From: an uncultured Eisenbergiella sp.
GTDB lineage: Bacteria; Bacillota; Clostridia; Lachnospirales; Lachnospiraceae
Length of the DNA stretch: 64,000 nt
Direction of reading: 5' to 3'
Assembly: GCA_947598825.1 (NCBI GenBank)
Contig: CANQFM010000010.1
Span: 1 to 64,000 of the forward strand
Part shown: one piece after another, positions 16,488 to 24,409 of the stretch
Layout of the letters: each line of letters begins with the position of its first letter
Numbering within the stretch: position 1 is the stretch's first letter
Notes under the pieces: model-generated
Databases searched by the model: none
Seen by the model: the letters and a program-made list of their open reading frames with translations, nothing else
What the model was told of the DNA's origin: nothing
Position numbers and translations under genes: made by a program

Positions 16488-16528
16488 AATACCCTCCAGA
16501 AAGAATGTTGTATGTGCGCTGTTTGCGC

Positions 16529-17986
16529 TCACGTCCTGCTCATTTCGTTGAGCAGCCTGATCTTCATGTCATAGAGCTTCTGGGAGAGATCCACATAGAC
16601 ATTGTGCGGATTCACCAGACGGCGGGTTTCATCCCAGAGCGTGTTTAATTCTGCCGCGCAGTAGTCGCGGATCTCCATGACCTTCGGGGAATGATAGATG
16701 CAGTTTCCTTTGTCAAAGACCTGCACCAGCATTTCCCGCATGGTGTAGGTCCCCCCTTCCATACGGGTCTTTTTCCAGGGTTCGTTGGGATCGAACAGGA
16801 TCAGCGGTTCGTTCTCGTCGAAATGCTCGCCCACAAGGCAGATGAGATCGGCCTTGATCTTGCCGGTTTCCTTTTCGTAAATGCGGTAGATCGTCTTGTT
16901 ACCGGGATTGGTGACCTTCTCCGTATTCTCGGAAAGCTTGATTTTGGGGATGAACTCTCCCGTTTTGCCGTCGGCGATGGCGGCTAGCTTGTAAACGCCG
17001 CCGAAGGAGGGCCAGTCCTTGCTGGTGATCAGGTGGGTGCCGACGCCCCAGGAGGTGATCTTACAGCCCTGCACCTTCAAACTGTCAATGAGGTATTCGT
17101 CCAGATCGTTGGAGGCGGAGATCACCGCGTCGGGAAAGCCCGCCGCGTCCAGCATACGGCGCGCCTTTTTGGACAGGTAGGCCAGGTCGCCGCTGTCCAG
17201 CCGGATGCCGTAGAAGGTCAGCGGGATGCCCTTTTGACGCATCTCGGTAAAAACGCGGATGGCGTTGGGCACGCCGGAACGCAGGGTATCGTAGGTGTCC
17301 ACCAGCAGGATGCAGGCGGAGGGATACATATCCGCATAGGTCTTAAAGGCCGTATATTCGTCGGGGAAGCTCATGATCCAACTGTGGGCATGGGTGCCCT
17401 TGACAGGCACGTCGAACAGCCGCCCGGCCAGCACGTTGCTGGTGCCGATGCAGCCGCCGATCATGGCGGCCCGGGCTCCGTAGGTTCCCGCGTCTGGCCC
17501 CTGGGCGCGGCGCAGGCCGAATTCCATGATACCGTCCCCGCGGGCCGCGTAGCAGACCCGGGAGGTCTTGGTAGCGATCAGGCTTTGATGATTGACGATG
17601 TTCAGGATGGCGGTCTCCACCAACTGCGCTTCCATGATGGGGGCGATGACCTTGATCATGGGTTCCCGGGGGAACATGACGCTGCCCTCGGGGATCGCGT
17701 AAATGTCGCCGGAAAATTGAAAGCTCTTTAAATAGTCCAGGAAATCCTCCGCGAAGATTCCCAGGCTGCGCAGGTAGTCGATATCTTCTTCGGAAAAGTG
17801 AAGGTTTTTGATGTACTCGATCACCTGTTCCAGGCCCGCGCAGATGGCGTAACCCGAGTGCATCGGGTTGCTGCGGTAGAACGCGTCGAAAATAACGGTT
17901 TCATTGCGGTCCTTGTTTTTGAAATAGCCCTGCATCATGGTCAGTTCATAGAGATCCGTCATCAGGGTGAGGTTTTGGCTTCCCAT
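16529..17986 (-). CDS. pncB: Nicotinate phosphoribosyltransferase
   Basis: PncB joins nicotinate to PRPP, the entry step of NAD salvage (Preiss-Handler pathway). The 485-residue protein has the family start LMTDLYELTMMQGYF, a GLRRAQGPDAG block near residue 165, the conserved GTHAHSWIMSF with the phosphorylated-type His near residue 205, and GIRLDSGDL near residue 265. Length fits the longer, Gram-positive-type PncB. AAAGGAG lies ahead of the ATG. The preceding UMF1-type transporter gene ends 24 bp upstream and degV begins 41 bp downstream, so the genes are likely co-transcribed. Confidence 0.96.
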   Translation of the reverse strand: MGSQNLTLMTDLYELTMMQGYFKNKDRNETVIFDAFYRSNPMHSGYAICAGLEQVIEYIKNLHFSEEDIDYLRSLGIFAEDFLDYLKSFQFSGDIYAIPEGSVMFPREPMIKVIAPIMEAQLVETAILNIVNHQSLIATKTSRVCYAARGDGIMEFGLRRAQGPDAGTYGARAAMIGGCIGTSNVLAGRLFDVPVKGTHAHSWIMSFPDEYTAFKTYADMYPSACILLVDTYDTLRSGVPNAIRVFTEMRQKGIPLTFYGIRLDSGDLAYLSKKARRMLDAAGFPDAVISASNDLDEYLIDSLKVQGCKITSWGVGTHLITSKDWPSFGGVYKLAAIADGKTGEFIPKIKLSENTEKVTNPGNKTIYRIYEKETGKIKADLICLVGEHFDENEPLILFDPNEPWKKTRMEGGTYTMREMLVQVFDKGNCIYHSPKVMEIRDYCAAELNTLWDETRRLVNPHNVYVDLSQKLYDMKIRLLNEMSRT

Positions 17987-18010
17987 TTTGTAACTCCTTT
18001 CAGAAGCGGT

Positions 18011-19270
18011 TTATTCTTTATGTAAATTGTGCTTTTCAGACAGCGCAAGCAGGATCAGTCCCGCAGTAAACAGCACGATCAGGGACAGCACACCGTAACG
18101 GGAGCTGTTTAAAAAGAACGCGCAGGCGGAAATGATCAGCGGGCCGAAAAAGTCCGCGAACTTGCCGAATACATCGAAAAAGCCAAAGTATTCGCTGGAT
18201 TCCTCCTTAGGGATCAGCTTGCCGAAGTAGGAACGGGACAGGGCCTGGATGCCGCCCTGGCAGATGCCCACGCAGACCGCCAGGATCCAAAATTCGATTT
18301 CTGTATCCAGCCCGTAACCGAAAATGCAGATGGCGATATACATGACGATGAAAATTTTGATCATCCGCATGGAGCCGACCTTTTTGGCCAGCACGCCGCT
18401 TAAGATGGAGCAGGGGAAGGCGACGAACTGGGTCAAAAGCAGCGCCAGCACCATGGAATTGGAATCGATCCCCACCTCGCCGCCGTAGGAGGTGGCCATG
18501 GAGATGATGGTGTAAACGCCGTCGATATAACAGAAATAGCCGATGATAAAGAACAGCAGGCGTTTGTCTTTGGAAAGCTTTTGGAAAGTTGCGCCCAGCC
18601 GACGGAAGGTGCCGCTGACGATATGCTCCTGCCGGGGAACGGAGTATTTTTGATGCACGTTCCGATACAGCGGGATAGACATGACGACCCACCAGAGCAT
18701 GGTGATGATAAAGGAGATCTGAGTGGCCCTGGCCATGGGCAGCCCCAGGGCGTCACAGTTCAGGATGAGAAGAAGCCCTGCCACAAAGGGGATGCAGCTT
18801 CCGATATAGCCGAAAGCGTATCCGTAAGTGGAGATGCGGTCCATGCGTTCATCGCTGGTCACATCGATCAGCATCGCGTCATAAAAGATATTGCAGGCGG
18901 AGTAACCGATGCGGGACAGGATAAAAAAGACAAGGAAGGAGATCCAGCCGGGAGCAAAGGTAAAGAGAAGGCCCCCTGCGATGGCGACGGCGAAAAAGAC
19001 GGTGAAGATCTTCTTTTTCATGTTCTCATAATCGGCGATAGCCCCCAGAAGCGGGGAGAGGACGGCGAGAATGAGGATGGCGATACTGGTGGCGCTGCCC
19101 CAGACGGAGGTGGCCACAGCGGCGTCCATGCCGGCGCCTTCCGCAAGGCTGCGGAAGTAGATGGGAATGGTGGCCGTCACGATCATGGTGAAAGCGGAAT
19201 TGGCCACGTCATAGAGGATCCAGCTTTTTTCCGACTTGCTCATCTGTTTCTCGTTCTGCGCTTCTTTCAT
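18011..19270 (-). CDS. UMF1-type MFS transporter
   Basis: The 419-residue protein has about 12 hydrophobic segments. The N-terminal block KSWILYDVANSAFTMIVTAT is characteristic of the UMF1 (Atg22-like) subgroup of MFS transporters. Middle and late blocks such as FFIIGYFCYIDGVYTIISMA and GIQALSRSYFGKLIPKEESS are also family hallmarks. The substrate of bacterial UMF1 members is generally unknown. A clear AAAGGAG ribosome site is present. The tight 24-bp gap to pncB raises the possibility of a role in vitamin or precursor uptake, but this is inference. Confidence 0.9.
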   Translation of the reverse strand: MKEAQNEKQMSKSEKSWILYDVANSAFTMIVTATIPIYFRSLAEGAGMDAAVATSVWGSATSIAILILAVLSPLLGAIADYENMKKKIFTVFFAVAIAGGLLFTFAPGWISFLVFFILSRIGYSACNIFYDAMLIDVTSDERMDRISTYGYAFGYIGSCIPFVAGLLLILNCDALGLPMARATQISFIITMLWWVVMSIPLYRNVHQKYSVPRQEHIVSGTFRRLGATFQKLSKDKRLLFFIIGYFCYIDGVYTIISMATSYGGEVGIDSNSMVLALLLTQFVAFPCSILSGVLAKKVGSMRMIKIFIVMYIAICIFGYGLDTEIEFWILAVCVGICQGGIQALSRSYFGKLIPKEESSEYFGFFDVFGKFADFFGPLIISACAFFLNSSRYGVLSLIVLFTAGLILLALSEKHNLHKE

Positions 19271-19341
19271 GGTGAACTCCTTTCTGCGTGTAGGGAAAGG
19301 GGCGCCCTGTGAGGCGTGCGCCCGTCTGGCTCTATTTTACT

Positions 19342-20616
19342 TCATTTATCGGATTTGTGCAATGTTGTTTTCGGGTCCTGCCGCACCCGTTCCACCTTCG
19401 GGTACAGGATCCTCTGGGCATGGTACAGGCTGTAGTGGCCGGAAAGCATATAGCTGACGGCAATGGCGATCAGATAACAGGGCGCGTGGGCAAAACCGAA
19501 CAGCTCAAAGCCGATCAGCAGCGCCGTAACGGGGCAGTTGGTGACGCCGCAGAAGACGGATACCATGCCGATGGCGGCGCACAGCGGGATATTGGCTCCA
19601 AACAAAGAGCCGAACAGCGCGCCGAAGGCGGCGCCGGTAAAAAAGGAGGGGACGATCTCGCCGCCCTTGTACCCTGCGCCGATGGTGATAGCAGTAAACA
19701 GGATCTTCAGAAGAAAGGCCCAGGGGATCACATGTCCCTCCAGGAATTGTTCGATGACGTCCATGCCCGGCCCCAGGTAGGCGTTGGTGCCAAGAAGGAG
19801 GGTCAGGCCGATGATCAGAAGACCGCCGGTGACGATGCGGACATAGGAATTTTTCAGGTAGGTCTTATACAGGGAATGGGAGACATAGAGGGCCTCGCAA
19901 AACAGGATGCTCACCAGCGCGCAGAGGATGCCGAGCAGCACCACCAGCAGGGCAAGGGGCAGCGTCAGATCCACGTTTTGCGTTACGATGAGCTGTTCGG
20001 CAGGGGCGTGCATGGCCCGGGCCAGGAAGTAGGCGACGAAGGAGGCCCAGATACAGGGCACCAGGGCGGGATAGTACAAAAACCCCACATCCGCCATTTC
20101 CATAGGAAGAAAAGCCGCCGCCATGGGTGTGGAAAAGAGGGCGGAAAAGGCGGCGCTGATGCCGCTCATGAGCAGGATGCGCCGGTCTTTTTTGTCGAAG
20201 TGCAGCCAGTCGCCTACGGATTTTCCGATACTGCCGCCGATCTGGACCGCCGCGCCCTCCCGGCCCACGGAGCCGCCGCAGAACACGGTCAGGATGGCGG
20301 AAACGAAGATCAGGAAGGCCATTTTCAACGGAATGTAGGCTTCGGTCTGGATGCATTCGATGACCGTATCCGTGCCGCCGTTGTTCTCATAATTGAAAAA
20401 GCGGTACAGCGCCACGATGATGATGCCTGCCACGGGCAGAAACAGGAGGATCCAGGGATTGGCCTCCCGAAGCTGGGTGGCGTTTTTCATGCCGAAATTG
20501 AACAGAATGCTGATCAGCCCCACCACCAGGCCCACGATCGTGGAAAGCGCGAGCCATCGGAGGAACTGGTTGAAATTGTCGGCGCTGTGAGAAAAAAGTT
20601 CTTTGTTAAAATGCAT
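19342..20616 (-). CDS. CLC-family anion channel/transporter with atypical filter
   Basis: This 424-residue membrane protein has the CLC architecture. The 'GREGP'-type motif is present as GSVGREGAAVQIG near residue 112, with the gating Glu retained. A second signature, GYKGGEIVPSFFTGAAFG, lies near residue 300. At the position of the usual chloride-coordinating GSGIP motif the sequence reads GGTDT, so the central Ser is absent. Such changes occur in divergent CLC subfamilies, including fluoride-selective ones, so chloride selectivity should not be assumed. It is the first gene of the minus-strand group with the MFS transporter, pncB and degV. Confidence 0.88.
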   Translation of the reverse strand: MHFNKELFSHSADNFNQFLRWLALSTIVGLVVGLISILFNFGMKNATQLREANPWILLFLPVAGIIIVALYRFFNYENNGGTDTVIECIQTEAYIPLKMAFLIFVSAILTVFCGGSVGREGAAVQIGGSIGKSVGDWLHFDKKDRRILLMSGISAAFSALFSTPMAAAFLPMEMADVGFLYYPALVPCIWASFVAYFLARAMHAPAEQLIVTQNVDLTLPLALLVVLLGILCALVSILFCEALYVSHSLYKTYLKNSYVRIVTGGLLIIGLTLLLGTNAYLGPGMDVIEQFLEGHVIPWAFLLKILFTAITIGAGYKGGEIVPSFFTGAAFGALFGSLFGANIPLCAAIGMVSVFCGVTNCPVTALLIGFELFGFAHAPCYLIAIAVSYMLSGHYSLYHAQRILYPKVERVRQDPKTTLHKSDK

Positions 20617-20644
20617 GAAGGCCTCTTCTTTTCTTTCGTTTTTG

Positions 20645-20672
20645 GGATTCCGCTATGCCAAAGCGGTCCCGT
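20645..20672 (-). other. Hairpin at the 5' end of the CLC transcript
   Basis: On the minus strand GGGA-CCGCT / AGCGG-AA-TCCC pairs around a TTGGCAT loop. The hairpin begins a few bases after the predicted transcription start and has no T-run. It may stabilise the mRNA or act in regulation. It does not match the fluoride riboswitch. Confidence 0.4.
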
Positions 20673-20681
20673 ATCGTCCTT

Positions 20682-20710
20682 ATTTTAACACTTCCGGGAG
20701 AAGGAATCAA
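20682..20710 (-). promoter_or_regulatory. Promoter for CLC-MFS-pncB-degV
   Basis: The minus strand has TTGATT, a 17-bp spacer and TAAAAT. It is back to back with the ileS promoter. Confidence 0.65.
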
Positions 20711-20731
20711 TTTCCTGAAGGAAAGAATCTC

Positions 20732-20761
20732 TTGACATAGGCCAAATCCCGGTTGTATACT
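20732..20761 (+). promoter_or_regulatory. Promoter of the ileS leader
   Basis: A perfect TTGACA is followed after 18 bp by TATACT. A hairpin CTGACAG / CTGTCAG at 20771-20790 comes immediately after. Confidence 0.75.
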
Positions 20762-20803
20762 TAAAAAACACTGACAGGGATTTCTCTGTCAGATCGGAAA
20801 AAG

Positions 20804-21068
20804 ACTGTGACGAAGCCAGTAAGCTGCATCCCAAAGTCCCAGAGAGCCGGCGGCGGTGGAAGCCGGCACGAGTAGGCGCAGCCCAAGATCCCTTCCGAGT
20901 CGCAGTGCCAAACGGCGTATGCCCAGTAGGTCCTGCCGCAGTTCCTGCGTTAAGGGGAGCCATATTTCCCGCAGATCCCGGATGATCGGGCGGGCGTATG
21001 CTGTAAAAGTGGTAGATGTGTCACAGGAAATGTGCCCCGTCCTTTTGCAAGGACGGGGCTTTGTTTTT
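20804..21068 (+). promoter_or_regulatory. T-box riboswitch, isoleucine-specific, for ileS
   Basis: Stem I can be folded by eye. ACTGTGAC (20804-20811) pairs with GTCGCAGT (20899-20906), followed by GAAG with CTTC. The 5' side of the internal loop carries AGTA, and the 3' side carries the specifier ATC (20888-20890), an Ile codon. Distal landmarks AGAGAG (20841-20846) and a GCCGGC stem are present. A TGGT at 21010-21013, within AAAAGTGGTAG, can pair with the 3' ACCA end of uncharged tRNA-Ile. The terminator GCCCCGTCC / GGACGGGGC with TTTGTTTTT ends the element at 21068. Uncharged tRNA should favour readthrough. The T-box core is more divergent than the usual AGGGTGGNACCGCG. Confidence 0.9.
21034..21068 (+). 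terminator. T-box terminator hairpin
   Basis: A nine-base-pair stem GCCCCGTCC / GGACGGGGC with an 8-nt loop is followed by TTTGTTTTT, 22 bp before the ileS start. It is the regulated terminator of the T-box leader. Confidence 0.9.
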
Positions 21069-21090
21069 ATGAAAAGAAAGGAGAGCATCC

Positions 21091-24000
21091 ATGTACCGCA
21101 AGGTGGACACGAATTTAAATTTTGTGGAGCGCGAGAAAAACATCGAAAAGTTCTGGCGCGAAAACGACATCTTTCAGAAGAGCATGAAGATCCGGGAAGG
21201 GAGTCCGACCTATACGTTTTACGACGGCCCGCCGACCGCCAACGGCAAACCCCATATCGGCCATCTGGAGACCCGCGTCATCAAGGATATGATCCCGCGC
21301 TATCGCACCATGAAGGGATATTTTGTGCCCCGCAAGGCCGGCTGGGATACTCACGGCCTGCCGGTGGAGCTGGAGGTGGAAAAGCAGCTCGGCCTGGATG
21401 GCAAGGATCAGATCGAGCAGTACGGGCTGGTGCCTTTCATCGATAAGTGCAAGGAGAGCGTCTGGAAATACAAGGGGATGTGGGAAGAGTTTTCCGGTAC
21501 CGTAGGCTTCTGGGCGGATATGGACAATCCCTACGTCACCTATCACGACGATTATATCGAGTCCGAATGGTGGGCCTTAAAGCAGATCTGGGAAAAAGGG
21601 CTTTTGTATAAGGGCTTTAAGATCGTGCCCTATTGCCCGCGCTGCGGGACGCCGCTGTCCGCGCAGGAGGTGGCCCAGGGGTATAAGGATGTGAAGGAGC
21701 GTTCCGCCATCGCCCGGTTTAAGGTGAAGGGGGAGGACGCCTATATCCTGGCCTGGACGACCACGCCCTGGACGCTTCCTTCTAATGTGGCCCTCTGCGT
21801 CAATCCGGATGAGAGCTATTGTAAGGTGAAGGCGGCGGACGGTTTTACCTATTATATGGCCGAGGCCCTTCTGGACACGGTGCTTGGGAAGCTGGCCAAA
21901 GAGGACGCGCCCGCTTATGAGATCCTGGAGCGCTATACCGGCAGGGAACTGGAATACAAGGAATACGAGCCGCTGTTTGACTGCGCGGTGGCCACCTGTG
22001 AAAGACAGCACAAAAAGGCGTTTTATGTTACCTGCGATACCTATGTTACGCTGACCGACGGTACGGGCGTGGTGCATATCGCTCCGGCCTTCGGCGAAGA
22101 TGACGCCAATGTGGGCCGTATTTATGACCTGCCCTTCGTGCAGTTGGTGGACGGCAAGGGCGAGATGACGCAGGAGACGCCCTGGGCTGGCGTTTTCGTC
22201 AAGAAGGCCGATCCCATGGTGCTGGAAGCGCTGGACAAGGCGGGCCTTCTGTTCTCCGCGCCCAAATTTGAACACAGCTATCCGCACTGCTGGCGCTGCG
22301 ACACGCCGCTGATCTATTATGCGAGGGAATCCTGGTTCATCAGGATGACTGCGGTGAAGGACGATCTGATTGCCAATAACAATACGGTCAACTGGATCCC
22401 GGATTCCATCGGCAAGGGCCGTTTCGGCGACTGGCTGGAGAACGTGCAGGACTGGGGGATCTCCCGGAACCGTTATTGGGGCACGCCGCTGAACGTGTGG
22501 GAGTGCGGCTGCGGCCATATGGAGTGCATCGGCAGCAGGCAGGAGCTTTTGGAGAAGTCCGGCAATGAAGAAGCGCTGACCGTGGAACTGCACCGTCCCT
22601 ATATCGATAAGATCACGGTAAACTGTCCGAAATGCGGCGGACAGATGCGCCGCGTGCCGGAGGTCATCGACTGCTGGTTTGATTCCGGCGCCATGCCCTT
22701 CGCGCAGCACCATTATCCTTTTGAGAATAAAGAGCTGTTCGAGCAGCAGTTCCCGGCCCAGTTCATTTCCGAGGCGGTGGATCAGACCAGGGGATGGTTT
22801 TATTCCCTGATGGCCGAGTCTACCCTGCTGTTCAATCGCTCTCCTTATGAGAACGTCATCGTCATGGGACATGTGCAGGACGAGAACGGTCAGAAAATGA
22901 GCAAGTCCAAGGGCAACGCCGTGGATCCCTTCGAGGCGCTGGAGCAGTACGGCGCGGACGCCAACCGCTGGTATTTCTTCACCGTGTCGGCGCCCTGGAT
23001 CCCCAAGCGTTACAGCGGCAAGGCGGTGCTGGAGGGGCAGCGCAAGTTCATGAGTACCCTGTGGAATACCTATGCGTTTTTCGTGCTTTACGCCAATATC
23101 GACGGCTTTAACGCGGCGGAGCATGAGCTGGACTATGAGAAGCTGCCAGTCATGGATAAATGGCTGCTGTCCCGGATGCACACGATGGTCAGGACGGTGG
23201 ATCAGAACCTGGATGCCTACCGGATCCCGGAAGCGGCCAGGGCTTTGGAAGATTTCGTGGACGAGATGAGCAACTGGTATGTGAGGAGAAGCCGGGAGCG
23301 CTTCTGGGCCAGGGGGATGGAGCAGGATAAGATCAACGCCTATATGACGCTGTATACGGCGCTTTTGACGGTGACCAAAGCCGCCGCGCCCATGATCCCC
23401 TTCCTGACGGAGGAAATTTATCAGAATCTCGTTCGCAGCGTAGATTCGGCCGCGCCGGAAAGCGTGCATCTGTGCGATTTTCCTGTCGCAGACGATTCGC
23501 AGATCGACGAGGTGCTGGAGGCCGATATGGCGCAGGCATTGAAGATCGTGGTCATGGGCCGCGCCTGCCGCAACGCCGCCAATATCAAAAACCGGCAGCC
23601 GATCGGCACCATGTTTGTCAAGACGGATAAAGCGCTGTCCGATTTCTATACGGCGATCATCGAGGATGAGCTGAATGTGAAAAAAGCGGTGTTTACCGAA
23701 GATGTACGGGATTTTACCACCTATACCTTCAAACCGCAGCTTCGCACGGTCGGCCCCAAATACGGCAAACTGCTGGGCGGTATCCGCAAATATCTGGAAG
23801 GGCTGGACGGCAATGCGGCCATGGACGAGCTGAACGAAAGCGGCGCGCTGCGCTTTGCGGTGAACGACGCAGCGGTGGAGCTGACCCGGGAGGATCTGCT
23901 CATTGAGATGAGCCAGAAGCCCGGTTATGTCTCCGAAGCGGACAACGTTATGACCGTGGTGCTGGATACCAATCTGACGGACGCGCTGGTGGAGGAAGGC

Positions 24001-24243
24001 TTTGTCTACGAGGTCATCAGTAAGATCCAGACGATGCGCAAGGACGCCGGATTTGAGGTGATGGACCATATCAGAGTCGCCGTCTGCGGCAACGGGAGGA
24101 TCGCCGGTATCGTGGCCGCCAACCGGGAGATGATCGCGGGCAAGGTGCTGGCCGACGAAATTGAGGCTGACCGCACCCTGGCCGTGTCCAGGGAGTGGAA
24201 TGTCAACGGTGAGAACGTGACCATCGGCGTGGAACGCGTATAA
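21091..24243 (+). CDS. ileS: Isoleucyl-tRNA synthetase, type 2-like
   Basis: This class I synthetase charges tRNA-Ile. The 1050-residue protein has the HIGH motif as PHIGH near residue 50, the editing (CP1) domain at about 190-400, and KMSKS as QKMSKSKGN near residue 605. A tRNA-binding anticodon domain follows. The opening FYDGPPTANGKPHIGH and the long C-terminal region without the usual Cys zinc cluster look like the eukaryote-like type 2 enzymes, not the roughly 930-residue type 1 form. Type 2 enzymes are often naturally resistant to mupirocin. AAAGGAGAG precedes the ATG. Expression should follow tRNA-Ile charging through the T-box leader. Confidence 0.96.
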   Translation: MYRKVDTNLNFVEREKNIEKFWRENDIFQKSMKIREGSPTYTFYDGPPTANGKPHIGHLETRVIKDMIPRYRTMKGYFVPRKAGWDTHGLPVELEVEKQLGLDGKDQIEQYGLVPFIDKCKESVWKYKGMWEEFSGTVGFWADMDNPYVTYHDDYIESEWWALKQIWEKGLLYKGFKIVPYCPRCGTPLSAQEVAQGYKDVKERSAIARFKVKGEDAYILAWTTTPWTLPSNVALCVNPDESYCKVKAADGFTYYMAEALLDTVLGKLAKEDAPAYEILERYTGRELEYKEYEPLFDCAVATCERQHKKAFYVTCDTYVTLTDGTGVVHIAPAFGEDDANVGRIYDLPFVQLVDGKGEMTQETPWAGVFVKKADPMVLEALDKAGLLFSAPKFEHSYPHCWRCDTPLIYYARESWFIRMTAVKDDLIANNNTVNWIPDSIGKGRFGDWLENVQDWGISRNRYWGTPLNVWECGCGHMECIGSRQELLEKSGNEEALTVELHRPYIDKITVNCPKCGGQMRRVPEVIDCWFDSGAMPFAQHHYPFENKELFEQQFPAQFISEAVDQTRGWFYSLMAESTLLFNRSPYENVIVMGHVQDENGQKMSKSKGNAVDPFEALEQYGADANRWYFFTVSAPWIPKRYSGKAVLEGQRKFMSTLWNTYAFFVLYANIDGFNAAEHELDYEKLPVMDKWLLSRMHTMVRTVDQNLDAYRIPEAARALEDFVDEMSNWYVRRSRERFWARGMEQDKINAYMTLYTALLTVTKAAAPMIPFLTEEIYQNLVRSVDSAAPESVHLCDFPVADDSQIDEVLEADMAQALKIVVMGRACRNAANIKNRQPIGTMFVKTDKALSDFYTAIIEDELNVKKAVFTEDVRDFTTYTFKPQLRTVGPKYGKLLGGIRKYLEGLDGNAAMDELNESGALRFAVNDAAVELTREDLLIEMSQKPGYVSEADNVMTVVLDTNLTDALVEEGFVYEVISKIQTMRKDAGFEVMDHIRVAVCGNGRIAGIVAANREMIAGKVLADEIEADRTLAVSREWNVNGENVTIGVERV

Positions 24244-24250
24244 AAGACTG

Positions 24251-24280
24251 GCCGGGGCGTATGCCCCGGCGTCGTTTTTT
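24251..24280 (+). terminator. Terminator after ileS
   Basis: The perfect stem GCCGGGGC / GCCCCGGC with a 4-nt loop is followed by GTCGTTTTTT. Confidence 0.9.
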
Positions 24281-24345
24281 ACCGTCTTTTTGGAAAATTG
24301 CCCGTAAATTATCCGAAAAACCGTTATTTTTCTAAAAATCGGCGG

Positions 24346-24374
24346 TTGCGCATCCGGGAAAGTATTGGTATAAT
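24346..24374 (+). promoter_or_regulatory. Promoter of glycogen phosphorylase gene
   Basis: TTGCGC, a 17-bp spacer, then TATAAT with the extension TGG before it. Confidence 0.75.
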
Positions 24375-24409
24375 TCCAGTTGAATTTATTGACTCTGAGG
24401 AGGAAAAGC

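Noticed and set aside
19309-20688. 459-residue plus-strand ORF
   Set aside because: It is antisense to the CLC gene, rich in Gly, Asp, Gln and His, with no ribosome site or motif.
20617-20710. Fluoride riboswitch before the CLC gene
   Set aside because: There is a hairpin in the leader, but the conserved fluoride-aptamer sequence and pseudoknot are not present.
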